Of a stretch of DNA of 64,000 bases, positions 27,401 to 35,144 are shown in pieces. Origin of the DNA: M3007 sp044350425. GTDB lineage: Bacteria > Bacteroidota > Bacteroidia > Chitinophagales > Saprospiraceae. The notes under the pieces were generated by a model. That model made no database searches, was not told the origin of the DNA, and was given only the letters and a program-made list of their open reading frames with translations. The translations under genes were made by a program, and so were the position numbers. Every line of letters begins with the position of its first letter. Position 1 is the first letter of the stretch. The DNA lies in NCBI GenBank assembly GCA_044350425.1, contig JBILHS010000002.1:1-64000 (forward strand). The letters are read 5' to 3'.

Positions 27401-28998
27401 AGGGTATAGGTGGTGGTGCCGACCGGAGGATTGACCGTGAGGGTAAAACTGGGACCTGTGGCCGTAATAGGAGGTTGAGGAATACCATTGATGGCATAAA
27501 CGAAGGTATAATCATCCGTCCCATTAAAATCAATTTGAAGGTCAAGCGAACTGCCAGCGCATAGATTGCTGGGGCCCGGAGCCAAAGTCGCAGTTGGCGT
27601 TGGATTTAAGTCAACATCAAAAGAACCCGTAACATCCTGTACACAACCCACGCCAACGGTCATGCTTACCGCTGAGACAGTAGCGTCCGCAGATAAGGGC
27701 ACCGTGAAGGCGAAGGGGTCGTTATTGGTCATCAAAGGAGGCTGATTCACCCCGTCAATGGCGTATGTAAAGGTGTAAGGAGCGCTGCCACCACTAAAAT
27801 TGACCGAAAATGCAGCCTGCTGCCCGGAACAAAGCAGGGCAGGGCTGGTCATGGTAAAAGTTGCCGAAATTGCGGGGTAAATGTTTACCAGGAACGTCTG
27901 ATCAGGTCCAACACAACCGTTGCTTTCCGCGTGTACGGTGACCGATCCGGAAATTGCAAAGGGTATAAAGGATGGCACGGTTCCACTAATATCCCCAACA
28001 CCAGAAGGTGGGAAAAAGGGAATGTTGTTGACCATCCAATGGTAAGTAGCATTGGGGTCATCACCGGTAAAAATGATCTCTACAAAATCGCCGCCACAGG
28101 CCACGACATCCGGTGGATCATTGGTCAATGGCAAGGGATTTACGGTGATGGTAAAAGTTTCCGGATCGCCGCTACATCCTGCGGACATCGGAGTTACTGT
28201 AATGGTAGCAACTTCCTGAGCCGGAAGATTGGAAGGAGGCGTGAAATTGATGTTTCCAGTGCCGGACGCGCCCAGGCCAATGGCGGTATTGTCATTGGTC
28301 CAGCTAAAAGTGGGGGCCGGCGTGCCTGTCCCGGTAAAGTTGACCATGATCGGGGTACCTGCACATCCGTTGGTAATGTCATTGATGGGATCTACAGTGG
28401 GTTGAATACCAGTGACTTGTACGTTGTCAAACCAATAGATTTCTGCTACCGATTTGTTTGCTGCGCGGACGCGCACCTTGATCGTGTTGCCAGACAAACC
28501 ATTGATCGTGGCAGTGCCGGCACCACCTCCGCAGAGGTACAAAATTTGGATGAATCCTCCGCCATCGATACTGTACTCGATTACCATCTGGTCGTGACCA
28601 TCGTCGGTAAACGGATTTCCTGTACAGGCAAAAAAGGGGCCCCCGGCGCTGCATTCAAAGGTGCCGGTGGAGCCATAATCAACCGTTACCGTGACATTGC
28701 AGTAACCTGTAATGTCAATACCATTGGTTACCCATTCATTGTTATTGCCGCCGCCGGTAGCCACTCCAACCGGGCAGCATGGGGAGCCCTCCATGTCAAT
28801 TATTTCATAACGGCCACCTTGCACTCCATTAAAAGATGCGGCCGTTCCGTCACAATCCAAAAAATTGGAATCATCCCATCCGGGTGCCGGAGGCGCTCCG
28901 GCGAAGTTTTCCAGCCAGATAACCGTTTGGCTGGAAAGAATTTGGACAACAAATAACAGTAAAACAGGCAGAAAACGCTTGAATGCTTGAAGGAACAT
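21436..28998 (-). CDS. Giant adhesin with Ig-like repeats, SprB repeat and CHU_C domain
   Basis: 2520 residues from the ATG at 28998, chosen because MFLQAFKRFLPVLLLFVVQI gives a near-terminal signal peptide; a start 13 residues longer is possible. An N-terminal domain of ~170 residues resembles a lectin/CUB-like module (CSAGGPFFACTGNPFTDDGH). Residues ~210-1060 are tandem Ig-like repeats of about 80-95 residues, each with a '(F/Y)xYxxNGxxxxPxTT' strand. Then four modules of ~275 residues start at about 1070, 1344, 1620 and 1896, marked CNCLTEVGTM, CNCTGNAGLM, CACTTDAGLM and CVCATNAGTL. A SprB-type repeat (CPSTFDGSIVVTPTGG ... GSYTVTLTDQLGC) sits at ~2187-2272, and the C-terminal ~100 residues are a CHU_C domain (FIPNIITPDSDGFND ... 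YDRWGEMLFE), the T9SS type B signal. A surface adhesin, possibly related to gliding. Confidence 0.88.
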   Translation of the reverse strand: MFLQAFKRFLPVLLLFVVQILSSQTVIWLENFAGAPPAPGWDDSNFLDCDGTAASFNGVQGGRYEIIDMEGSPCCPVGVATGGGNNNEWVTNGIDITGYCNVTVTVDYGSTGTFECSAGGPFFACTGNPFTDDGHDQMVIEYSIDGGGFIQILYLCGGGAGTATINGLSGNTIKVRVRAANKSVAEIYWFDNVQVTGIQPTVDPINDITNGCAGTPIMVNFTGTGTPAPTFSWTNDNTAIGLGASGTGNINFTPPSNLPAQEVATITVTPMSAGCSGDPETFTITVNPLPLTNDPPDVVACGGDFVEIIFTGDDPNATYHWMVNNIPFFPPSGVGDISGTVPSFIPFAISGSVTVHAESNGCVGPDQTFLVNIYPAISATFTMTSPALLCSGQQAAFSVNFSGGSAPYTFTYAIDGVNQPPLMTNNDPFAFTVPLSADATVSAVSMTVGVGCVQDVTGSFDVDLNPTPTATLAPGPSNLCAGSSLDLQIDFNGTDDYTFVYAINGIPQPPITATGPSFTLTVNPPVGTTTYTLTSVTSNGCTGTASGSHVATVVALPTAIINGNPIVCSGQNATIPVTLSGSAPWTFIYSIDGVEEPPITTSSSPYLIIASYSSSTTLELVSVATGNCPGTTSGIALVTVLPGVTAVLFSDTSAICVGQNDTLNFAFAGASPYTFVYAVNGTNQAPITTSNPTYQIVVSPAVPTTYTLTGVSNGSCPGGSASGTYFVIAANPPTATITGTDTICREHSAPLSINFTGTAPWTFAYAANGIAVDTITTSVNPFIINVSPPATTSYTLTSVSSGSCGGSVSGIATIKVNPNPTATISGGGQICQVGNGTEIIFTFTGTAPWTVTYKANNDTLTATSSVSPLVLPVNPNIGTIYKLIEISDSLCTDTAIGQVIVFVFTPANAQFLGSATFCDSANTQVSIDFTGTGPFTVNYTINGVAQQPDTTFDDPYIIPVNVTSTTSFQLTSIESPGCLGIITGGPAVITVNYLPSYTNLNLNCNAATGNYVVTFDVLGASLPLTATGGNGGSFSGTQWTSNPIPQGMGYSFSFHDANNCGNVNVSGPSTCNCLTEVGTMGLTPIEACQSQVINATYSGGFVNDGNDTLLYILHSNPALPVGTIYGWNQVPSFGFQPGMTLGTTYYISAIAGNISGGLIDLNDQCTVISQGTPVVFHGFPTASFNISDATVCQGEPVDIIAYFTGSQPFGFAWSGTGFPSTYVSPLNSGSYNWQIIPSQNTTIYLDSIRDQYCPLRAFKDSVVILVNLPPVVSNVQAQCDYSTATYTVSFDIISGVPSFNLSGLAGFFSGNTFTSIPIPFASGSYFATLGDDNNCGVDTISGMSNCNCTGNAGLMSQIPDSVCQNSIMNVMAAQNPVLDSDDQLMYIVHTNPGLPLGIILGWSNTPSFSFGGAMQTGITYYVSSIVGNPDGNGMIDLLDPCLSVSNGTPVLWRPTPTATLAPGSYNICPGGFQSLLINFTGSPNFTLDYTRNGIPFTAMAAQPAFLLNATLQATATFILTAVSDKYCTGTVSGSAVVTVHPPPIAVNFTTNCSPATQTYTVEFDISQGDLNTISVANLTGIYDPSTGHFVSNPIPNGQPYAVLISDSWNCGNFAFADSVNCACTTDAGLMDQSTLTLCNGQTVSTSAASGVNLEPGDVIRYLLVGQSNMPPNWTIEANSATPTFAFNPATMMTSTLYYIVAVAGNAGGIIGIDLSDPCLSIVPGPTVIWRPQVTATISGIPEICPGSPAVLDVQFSGDGPFDFSYTDGITPQLLTGITQNPYSLQLNPGTTTNYTLVNVMGAGNCAGFTSGNGLVTISNPPQVLNLMVQCNLVDETYTLSFDIGNGAQANPTYLVLGILGTLTDTSFTSNAYPGTQPYNLVIGNPTGCTTTLSGVPDCVCATNAGTLSNPINACLPAGMVSAQTAGNASLDANDVLRYVLCADPALLPLGILAQNSLPEFGFQTGMAAGVTYYIVAVAGNGLNGSVDLTDPCLSVSAGVPVVFNFQPAALLVGDQALCEGANASTPVQLSGVGPYQFVYSINGIQQSPVNTAANSFDIQSNNVQQDQIITLISVSDANCTGTVSGQATLTITPEPTGSISNNINICAGDSTILTLTLSGGSSYDVTISGSIPPIQLNGVQNGATVVVFPSNTTTYTISNLIATGNTCPAVIGQGATVTTSNISASSVISDFNGFNTSCPSTFDGSIVVTPTGGVTPISVVWNNGATGLTNNNLRAGSYTVTLTDQLGCTYTSDYTLISPPELNIEFSTESPTCLGDQDGSIIVTNVAGGAGPFALSLNDQVLQTTSTFPVAIPSLSSGPQIVGVEDANGCLSEEEVDVPIPAEITVNLGPDLSIQLGEQVLLQAGLNFLDLASFAWTPASYLEHPDSLITLSTPINTIRYEIEVKDSSGCIARDEILVTVDKTKRVFIPNIITPDSDGFNDNITVFAGNEVARIRFMRIYDRWGEMLFENLNFLPNDPQSGWSGQARGQDVNPGVYIYAVEVEYVNRETEVITGDVTVIR

Positions 28999-29163
28999 AT
29001 ACTTGAAATGAGTAAGCAAGGATTTGGACAAATGCACCGTAAATCAGAACGATAAAAAAACGCCACAAGGTAGCGTAAAACCGTTGCCTGATAGAAAAGA
29101 TGTATGAACTAATTGGCAAATTTAGCCTGAGGTGGTTTATGTTTATCTGATGGGCCAAATGTT

Positions 29164-29171
29164 TACTTTTG
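29164..29171 (+). promoter_or_regulatory. Bacteroidetes -7 promoter element TACTTTTG
   Basis: Exact TAnnTTTG match only five bases before the ATG at 29177. The mRNA would be almost leaderless, and the longer upstream in-frame starts would lie before the promoter. Confidence 0.6.
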
Positions 29172-29176
29172 CGGCT

Positions 29177-29830
29177 ATGTTAAGTCAAATTTGCTCGGAA
29201 GTTTCTTCCAAAAATGCCCGCCTGGTAGCCGTATCTAAAACCCATCCCGCCGGGCGCATACTAGAGATCTATCATCAGGGACAACGTATTTTTGGTGAAA
29301 ATCGCCCGCAGGAGATGCTTGAAAAACAAGCAGTGCTGCCTGCAGACATAGAATGGCACTTTATTGGTCACCTACAGACCAATAAAGTAAAACTGATCGC
29401 CCCATTTGTAGCGATGATCCATTCTGTGGAAAGTGATCGATTGCTTCAGGAGATTGACAAGCAGGCACTCAGGCAGGATAGGGTCATTGATTGCTTATTG
29501 CAGTTTCATATCGCACAAGAGGAGACCAAATTTGGCCTGAATGAACAGGAGGCTATTGATCTGCTGCAAAGCCCGGAGTTTAAAGCACTCAAAAACGTCC
29601 GGATCTGCGGGGTGATGGGTATGGCCACATTTACAGAGGATCATGATCAGGTGCGCAAGGAATTCCGTAAGCTGAAAACCATTTTCGACCACTTGAAAGC
29701 AAGGTTCTTTGCACAAAGCGCCCATTTCTGTGAAATTTCAATGGGAATGTCCGGAGATTGGCCGTTGGCGCTGGAAGAGGGCAGTACCCTGGTAAGGATC
29801 GGGAGTCGGATCTTTGGAGAGCGGCCGTAA
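29177..29830 (+). CDS. YggS-family pyridoxal-phosphate homeostasis protein
   Basis: 217 residues from the ATG at 29177; upstream ATGs at 29132, 29150 and 29159 precede the promoter element. PLP-lysine motif LVAVSKTHP near the N-terminus, followed by FGENRPQEMLEK and the conserved WHFIGHLQTNK (about residue 60), then HSVES, GVMGMATF and a C-terminal ISMGMSGDW ... STLVRIGSRIFG: the full signature of the YggS/PROSC TIM-barrel family. It binds PLP and keeps cellular PLP and amino/keto-acid pools balanced, with no known catalytic turnover. Cytosolic, single gene. Confidence 0.93.
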   Translation: MLSQICSEVSSKNARLVAVSKTHPAGRILEIYHQGQRIFGENRPQEMLEKQAVLPADIEWHFIGHLQTNKVKLIAPFVAMIHSVESDRLLQEIDKQALRQDRVIDCLLQFHIAQEETKFGLNEQEAIDLLQSPEFKALKNVRICGVMGMATFTEDHDQVRKEFRKLKTIFDHLKARFFAQSAHFCEISMGMSGDWPLALEEGSTLVRIGSRIFGERP

Positions 29831-30040
29831 ATTTTCTTTCACCAAACTTGGTGTTCTGAATTATTTCCTAAATCTTTGCATCGTTGTACTGATACGGTAA
29901 TGCTTTTTTCGGATTTTTTTGAAACATTGAGGCCCCGGCGCTGTTTATTTTCAGCAGATGGAGTTTTCTAATTCTTCCGAATAAAATCTAAGATCCTGCC
30001 CCATCCAAACGTTAAAAAAGAACTTTGCGCCACTTTAACT

Positions 30041-31168
30041 ATGAATTTCAATCCCATTTTTAACAAACAAAAGCGCCCCATCCTGATCGCAGGGCCTTGC
30101 TCGGCAGAAACGGAGGAACAGGTGCTTACGACGGCGCGAAACTTACAGGGACTACAGGAGTCGGGTGGCCCAGAGGTCGACCTTTATCGCGCTGGTATCT
30201 GGAAACCTCGTACCCGTCCAGGTGCATTTGAGGGGATTGGCGTTGCAGGACTCCCCTGGTTGCGCCGGGTGAAAGAAGAGACCGGAATGAAGGTGACCAC
30301 CGAGGTCGCTACCGGGCAACACGTTTACGAATGTCTGAAATACGGAATAGATGTCCTTTGGATCGGCGCACGGACCACCGTCAACCCATTTTCAGTACAG
30401 GAAATTGCCGATGCTTTGGCCGGAACAGATATCCCCGTTATTGTTAAAAATCCGGTCAATCCAGACTATAAACTCTGGGTAGGCGCCATTGAACGCCTGC
30501 ATAAAGCCGGACTTCGGCGTATCGCAGCCATTCACCGTGGGTTTTCTACTTACGGAGATTCAAAATATCGCAACGTACCACGCTGGCAAATGGCAATCGA
30601 TCTGATGCAGGAATTTCCCGACCTGGAATTGATTTGCGACATTTCTCACATTTGCGGTAGAAGGGATATTTTGGCCGAAACAGCCCAAAAAGCCTACGAT
30701 CTCAATTTTGACGGACTCATGGTCGAGGTACATCCGGAACCTGATCAGGCCTGGAGTGACGCCGCTCAACAAATCACGCCTGAGCGATTCGGAGAAATAG
30801 TTTCATCACTGATACGTCGGCATTCCACCTCGGCAGACCCTGGATTCCAAGCGCAGATTGAAAATTTTCGACAACAGATCAATGAATTTGATGAGGAGAT
30901 TATTCACCTGATCGCACAGCGAATGCACTTGGTCAGGGAGATTGGCTACGTCAAAAAGGATAAAAACGTAGCGATCTTTCAACCGGAGCGCTGGCGGTCA
31001 TTGGCAGAAGCTTGCCGCATTCAGGCAGAAAAAGGCGATCTGAGCCGGGAGTTCATCAGCCTTTTCCTGGAAGCCATTCATCAGGAAGGCATCAATCAGC
31101 AGGAACGGATCATGAACGATGGGGTAGAGGTATCTTCTGCTCCGGGAGATTTGTGGTTGAACGACTGA
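30041..31168 (+). CDS. Bifunctional DAHP synthase / chorismate mutase (type II)
   Basis: 375 residues. The N-terminal ~260 residues are a type I-beta (KDSA-like) DAHP synthase: ILIAGPCSAET, YRAGIWKPRTRPGAFEGIG, NPVNPDYKLWVGAIERL and ISHICGRRDI are the substrate and metal-site motifs. It condenses PEP and erythrose-4-phosphate as the first step of the shikimate pathway. The C-terminal ~100 residues are an AroQ-type chorismate mutase helix bundle (ENFRQQINEFDEEIIHLIAQ, REIGYVKKDKNVAIFQPERW), making prephenate. This fusion is common in Bacteroidota and lets prephenate feed back on the synthase. Cytosolic. It is followed after 16 bases by a Bat-type VWA gene. Confidence 0.93.
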   Translation: MNFNPIFNKQKRPILIAGPCSAETEEQVLTTARNLQGLQESGGPEVDLYRAGIWKPRTRPGAFEGIGVAGLPWLRRVKEETGMKVTTEVATGQHVYECLKYGIDVLWIGARTTVNPFSVQEIADALAGTDIPVIVKNPVNPDYKLWVGAIERLHKAGLRRIAAIHRGFSTYGDSKYRNVPRWQMAIDLMQEFPDLELICDISHICGRRDILAETAQKAYDLNFDGLMVEVHPEPDQAWSDAAQQITPERFGEIVSSLIRRHSTSADPGFQAQIENFRQQINEFDEEIIHLIAQRMHLVREIGYVKKDKNVAIFQPERWRSLAEACRIQAEKGDLSREFISLFLEAIHQEGINQQERIMNDGVEVSSAPGDLWLND

Positions 31169-31184
31169 ACCCTACCTTCGCACT

Positions 31185-32189
31185 ATGTTTCAATTTCAGC
31201 ATCCTGAATTTTTGTGGCTGTTCGTTTCCTTGCCCGCCTTGTTTTTACTCTGGCTGGGATACCGGCATTGGCGCAATAGAGCATTGGTTCGATTAGGAGA
31301 TACTGCGCGTTTAATGCCTGTTTTTTCGGAAACTAAATTTTGGGTAAAAGGTACTTTATTAGCGCTTTCTCTGGCTTTTATATCCCTGGCATGGGCCAAT
31401 CCTCAAATGGGGGAGAAAAAGCAAACCACCACTCAAAAGGCTGCGGATGTATTTATTGCGATCGACATTTCCCAAAGTATGCTCTGCCGTGATGTAGCCC
31501 CCAGTCGGCTCGAACTCACCAAAATATTTGCCCAAAAACTGGTGCAAACCCTTGAAGGAGAGCGTATCGGACTCATTTTTTTTGCAGGGAATGCTTTTTT
31601 GGCGGTTCCACTTTCCACCGATTATGTTTTTGTTTTACAAAGTATTCGGAGCGCTAGTCCGGACCTTTTAACAGAACAGGGCACCGCCATTGCTTCCGCA
31701 CTCGAACTCGCTGAAAAATCATTTGAGGCCGAACCTAGTGGCGGCCGTGCAGTGGTGCTGATCACCGACGGCGAAAATCATGATGAAGAAGCATTGGATG
31801 CGGCAAAAAAATCTTTCAACAATGGTACCGTAGTCATAGCGGTCGGGGCGGGAACCTCCGACGGCGGTCCTATCCCGACCAGTGATTGGGAAGGCAGTCA
31901 ATATAAAAGGGACGAAAACGGAGAGGTGGTACGCACCAGACTGAATGAAGCTCTTTTGGGAAAGATCGCCCAGGCCGGAGGCGGAGAAGCCTTAATGCTT
32001 CATCAAAGTGACCGGGCGGTTACTACGATTGAACGGGCCGTCGGCGGACTGGAAAAACGTGCCCTCGAGGTACGCTCCTCCAGCGAATTGGAATCCTGGT
32101 ATCAATGGGTTTTGTTACCCGCCATCTTTTTACTGGGGCTTGAAAGGGCTATTTCTTTTCGAAAAAAAGCTCCGAAGCTGATATCCTAA
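31185..32189 (+). CDS. BatA/BatB-type membrane protein with VWA domain
   Basis: 334 residues. N-terminal hydrophobic pair (LFVSLPALFLLWLGYRHW; GTLLALSLAFISLAWANPQM), then a periplasmic von Willebrand A domain (about 90-290) with MIDAS motif DISQS, a conserved threonine region (STDY) and ITDGENHDE, and a C-terminal helix (WVLLPAIFLLGLERAISF). This is the layout of aerotolerance (Bat) proteins, which work with a MoxR ATPase and TPR proteins in envelope stress tolerance. The TPR partner starts two bases after the stop. No MoxR or DUF58 gene is in the window, so this is only part of a Bat locus. Confidence 0.85.
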   Translation: MFQFQHPEFLWLFVSLPALFLLWLGYRHWRNRALVRLGDTARLMPVFSETKFWVKGTLLALSLAFISLAWANPQMGEKKQTTTQKAADVFIAIDISQSMLCRDVAPSRLELTKIFAQKLVQTLEGERIGLIFFAGNAFLAVPLSTDYVFVLQSIRSASPDLLTEQGTAIASALELAEKSFEAEPSGGRAVVLITDGENHDEEALDAAKKSFNNGTVVIAVGAGTSDGGPIPTSDWEGSQYKRDENGEVVRTRLNEALLGKIAQAGGGEALMLHQSDRAVTTIERAVGGLEKRALEVRSSSELESWYQWVLLPAIFLLGLERAISFRKKAPKLIS

Positions 32190-32191
32190 AG

Positions 32192-32965
32192 ATGGAAATC
32201 CAATCGATTCAAAACATGAGATTTTACACGATTTTAAGCCTTACTTGGGCTGTTTTAGACTGTTTCAGCCTTTCAGCGCAATCTACCCACACCCCTTTGC
32301 GGGAGGGAGACCGTGCTTATGATCGTGTACAATACAAGGATGCGGAAAAACATTACCGTAAGGCGGCTGACCGCGATGTAGGAAATGCAAAAGCGGTTTA
32401 CAATCTTGGGAATACGTTGTATCAACAAGGAAAATTTGAAGATGCTGCGCAAAGATTTCAACAGGTTGCAAGCATCGATCAAGACCCTGCGAATAAAGCA
32501 GACGCCCTCCACAACCTGGGGGATGCTTATTTGAAACAAAGAAAATTTAAAGAAGCTGTGCGGTCGTACGAAGAAAGTCTGCGGGTACGCCCGGCCGATC
32601 CGGGTACCAAGCAGAACCTGCAAATGGCCAAAAAGAAGCTAAAGGAGGAAGAGCAAAAGGAAAAAGAGCAACAGGAGAAAAATCAGCAACAAAATCAGGA
32701 TCCCAATCAACCTTCCCAGGAAAACCAACCGAATCAACCCAATCAACCAGACAAGCAACCCAACCAACCCAAACCTGATCAACATGGGCAGCCACAGCAG
32801 CCTAAAAGTGAGGAACAAAAAGAACAGGATGTACAAAAGTTAAAAAAAGAAGACGCCAAAAGGCTGCTGGAAACCGCTGTAGGTCCCGACGATCGGAAAA
32901 ATGCACAGAAGTACCGGGCTACCCAGCAGCAAACCAAGCCTAAAGGCGCTAAGAAGGATTGGTGA
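32192..32965 (+). CDS. BatC-like periplasmic TPR protein
   Basis: 257 residues if translation starts at 32192. An ATG at 32216 (MRFYTILSLTWAV) gives a better signal peptide and 249 residues. Residues ~40-140 form three TPR units (AVYNLGNTLYQQGKFEDAAQ; ALHNLGDAYLKQRKFKEAVR). The C-terminal ~100 residues are highly charged and low-complexity: K/E-rich, then a stretch of repeated N-Q-P-N motifs, then again K/E-rich. BatC proteins share this build, with TPRs plus a disordered tail. Two bases separate it from the VWA gene, so the genes are cotranscribed and probably act together at the membrane. Confidence 0.82.
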   Translation: MEIQSIQNMRFYTILSLTWAVLDCFSLSAQSTHTPLREGDRAYDRVQYKDAEKHYRKAADRDVGNAKAVYNLGNTLYQQGKFEDAAQRFQQVASIDQDPANKADALHNLGDAYLKQRKFKEAVRSYEESLRVRPADPGTKQNLQMAKKKLKEEEQKEKEQQEKNQQQNQDPNQPSQENQPNQPNQPDKQPNQPKPDQHGQPQQPKSEEQKEQDVQKLKKEDAKRLLETAVGPDDRKNAQKYRATQQQTKPKGAKKDW

Positions 32966-32973
32966 TCATCAGA

Positions 32974-33747
32974 CTACAATTTCAAATTAGGATTGATATT
33001 CTCTGACATTTCACGGTAGATCTCCCGCCATTCGATATTTTCGGACAATAGATTCATGTGCCTTCTCACCGTATCCACATCTCCACGGATGGCAGGTCCT
33101 GTTTGCATTCGGACCGGTGAATCCTGTAATGCCTTGGCAAGGGTTTCTTCCATCAAGGGGTGCAAAAGTTCAAATGGCAGGTCTTTTTCATCCAGAATTT
33201 TCTCTGCAATAGCAAAGCAGCGATTGGCAAAATTATTGGCAAAAACAGCTGCTACATGCAACAACGCGCGTTGTTCATCATTGACGCGGTAAACCAGATT
33301 GCCGATGGTCTTGGCGATCCTTTTTAAATATAAAACATCTTTTTCCGAGGCTGCATCCACACAAAACGGGATTTTTGACCAGACTGGCGTGTGCTCCAGG
33401 GAAAAGGATTGAAGCGGATAAAAAACACCATATCGCGTGAAAAATGGCGCCAGCACGACCCCCGCGGTTCCACCCGAAGTATGGGTGACCAATGCATTTT
33501 CTGCGTACGGAGCGAAGGATTGAGCCACTTCCAGAATGGCGTCGTCGCGGACTGCAAGTATGATCCAGTCGGCATCCGGCAAGAGCGCTTCAGGGGAGCT
33601 GGCCCAGGGAATGTGCAGAATGTCCCCCAGCGTTTCAGCTTTGGCAGGCGTTCGGCTGATGATCTGCGCTACCGGCAATCCCTTGCTTTTCAGGCGTTTG
33701 CCTAAATGCCAGGCAATTCTTCCGGCCCCGACTATGACGATTTTCAT
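32974..33747 (-). CDS. Rossmann-fold / DUF2520 oxidoreductase-like protein
   Basis: 257 residues. The N-terminus MKIVIVGAGRIAWHLGKRLK carries the GxGxxxxHL dinucleotide-binding loop, followed by an RTPAKAETLG segment that suits NADP. The C-terminal half is the all-helical DUF2520 domain (LHVAAVFANNFANRCFAIAE, HPLMEETLAKAL). The architecture resembles small NADP-dependent dehydrogenases of the ketopantoate/pyrroline-5-carboxylate reductase superfamily; no substrate is established. It ends eight bases from the TPR gene (convergent). Confidence 0.8.
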   Translation of the reverse strand: MKIVIVGAGRIAWHLGKRLKSKGLPVAQIISRTPAKAETLGDILHIPWASSPEALLPDADWIILAVRDDAILEVAQSFAPYAENALVTHTSGGTAGVVLAPFFTRYGVFYPLQSFSLEHTPVWSKIPFCVDAASEKDVLYLKRIAKTIGNLVYRVNDEQRALLHVAAVFANNFANRCFAIAEKILDEKDLPFELLHPLMEETLAKALQDSPVRMQTGPAIRGDVDTVRRHMNLLSENIEWREIYREMSENINPNLKL

Positions 33748-33756
33748 GGGATTTTA

Positions 33757-33791
33757 AAATGTATGATGTATGACGTATGATGTATAATGGT
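33757..33791. repeat. GTATGATGTATGACGTATGA simple repeat
   Basis: Just upstream of the DUF2520 gene, GTATGA/GTATGAC units repeat about four times with small changes. It is a short minisatellite-like tract in an intergenic position. Confidence 0.5.
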
Positions 33792-33958
33792 TCAGCAAGG
33801 CGAAAGTAGGGGTTCGTACTTTAATGTTCATGCTTTGTGACGCTTTAGCATTCCAATATTTGAAGTCATACTTGCTTATTATCAGAGTGAAGGAGGTCTG
33901 TTCAGGGTGGTGTGGAATAAATTGTCGCAAAATGCCCTCCCCAACGCCAACGATTGAG

Positions 33959-33966
33959 TATGTTTG
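33959..33966 (+). promoter_or_regulatory. Bacteroidetes -7 promoter element TATGTTTG
   Basis: Exact TAnnTTTG match, 26 bases before the DUF721 start codon. Confidence 0.55.
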
Positions 33967-33992
33967 TACCGACTCAATGGTAAAACACCTTT

Positions 33993-34283
33993 ATGAAACA
34001 GAAAAACGACTACTCCCTCGCAGAAGCCATGCAGGCCATGCTCAAAGAATACCGACTCGGGCCGCAGCTCAATGAGATGCGGGTGAAGACACTATGGGCA
34101 GAACTCATGGGAAAAACGATCAATACCTATACTTCCCAGATCACCGTGCGCAAGGGGGTGCTTTATATCACCATTTTATCTGCTTCGCTGAAACATGAGC
34201 TGTCTTATGGGAAAGACAAGATCCGGGATCTGATGAATGCTGAGTTGGGAGAGGAGTATATTAAAGATGTAGTAATCCGCTAA
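33993..34283 (+). CDS. DUF721 (DciA-like) protein
   Basis: 96 residues covering one DUF721 domain: helix SLAEAMQAMLKEYRLGPQLN, then VKTLWAELMGKTINTYTSQI and the strand-helix KGVLYITILSASLKHELSYG. The DUF721 family includes DciA, which loads the replicative helicase in bacteria lacking DnaC/DnaI; whether this short form does so is inference. Cytosolic. The next gene starts 12 bases later on the same strand. Confidence 0.82.
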   Translation: MKQKNDYSLAEAMQAMLKEYRLGPQLNEMRVKTLWAELMGKTINTYTSQITVRKGVLYITILSASLKHELSYGKDKIRDLMNAELGEEYIKDVVIR

Positions 34284-34295
34284 AAGCGCTTAAAA

Positions 34296-35090
34296 ATGAA
34301 CTCCTTTATGAAAATACTACTCTTTTTGATGGCCATGGTCGTGTCTGTGAATGCCTATGCAGATTTGGGCGGATGCGTGGTTTATAAAGCCAAATACGTC
34401 ATGAAAGATGGCCGTACCATCACTGGTTTTTTGCCACTCCAAGGTCATGAGGATTACGCCTATCTTGATGATGCAATCCATATCAATCGGTTTTGCAGTG
34501 ATGTAGAATTTCAAAAACTGATCAATACGGTATTTTATGCGCAACAAAAGACACTGAATTTTAAAATATACAAACAAATTCATCGGGTTAATTATGGTCG
34601 TTCCGCAAATCAAAAGGATTCACCCAGTCCAGACATTTGTGCATTTACAGATTCCAATTCAGTTTTATCCCTGAATCTGGATAGCATAAAATACACCCTA
34701 TTTATCAGTGCAAAAAATGCAGATTGGGCATATATTTTGACATCTATTCAGTTGTTCGATAGAAAGACCTGTCAAATGATGCAAAATAGAGAGGTGGTGA
34801 ATCATACCTATTTATTTCATGATCCAGTCCCGGAAAGCCAGACTTATATCCATGAGTTTGATTCCTATCTCGTTCTCAATTATAACAAGGATGTATCCCT
34901 GATAACATTGAATCAATGGATGAAGGATATTTCGGACCGATTTTATATGCCGGAGTTAAATCAAATTCACGCAAAAATTAAATCTGATAATCAATTGCTT
35001 GAAGTTGAAAAAGAGCGGGTTTCCAGCCAAATTATTCAAGAATTAAGGCAAAAGGGCATCATTCTTATTTATGTCCAGTCAACTTGTTAA
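34296..35090 (+). CDS. Exported protein of unknown function
   Basis: 264 residues with a signal peptide (MNSFMKILLFLMAMVVSVNAYA). The remainder is mixed alpha/beta with no family I recognise. Near the start is CVVYKAKYVMKDGRTITGFL, which resembles the beginning of other exported proteins that read 'MKDGRTxxG'. The C-terminal ~60 residues include a charged helix (IKSDNQLLEVEKERVSSQII). The sequence is visibly richer in A and T than its neighbours, which suggests a younger or transferred gene. It follows the DUF721 gene by 12 bases and may share its promoter. Confidence 0.6.
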   Translation: MNSFMKILLFLMAMVVSVNAYADLGGCVVYKAKYVMKDGRTITGFLPLQGHEDYAYLDDAIHINRFCSDVEFQKLINTVFYAQQKTLNFKIYKQIHRVNYGRSANQKDSPSPDICAFTDSNSVLSLNLDSIKYTLFISAKNADWAYILTSIQLFDRKTCQMMQNREVVNHTYLFHDPVPESQTYIHEFDSYLVLNYNKDVSLITLNQWMKDISDRFYMPELNQIHAKIKSDNQLLEVEKERVSSQIIQELRQKGIILIYVQSTC

Positions 35091-35144
35091 GCGGTTTTTT
35101 GTTAGCGCGAATTCATTCTTTAAGGTTGAAAGCACTTCCTACCT

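Noticed and set aside
26758..28956. Long plus-strand open frames (268 and 341 codons) opposite the giant adhesin
   Set aside because: Antisense shadows of a Thr/Gly/Ser-rich coding strand; no domain, start context or promoter.
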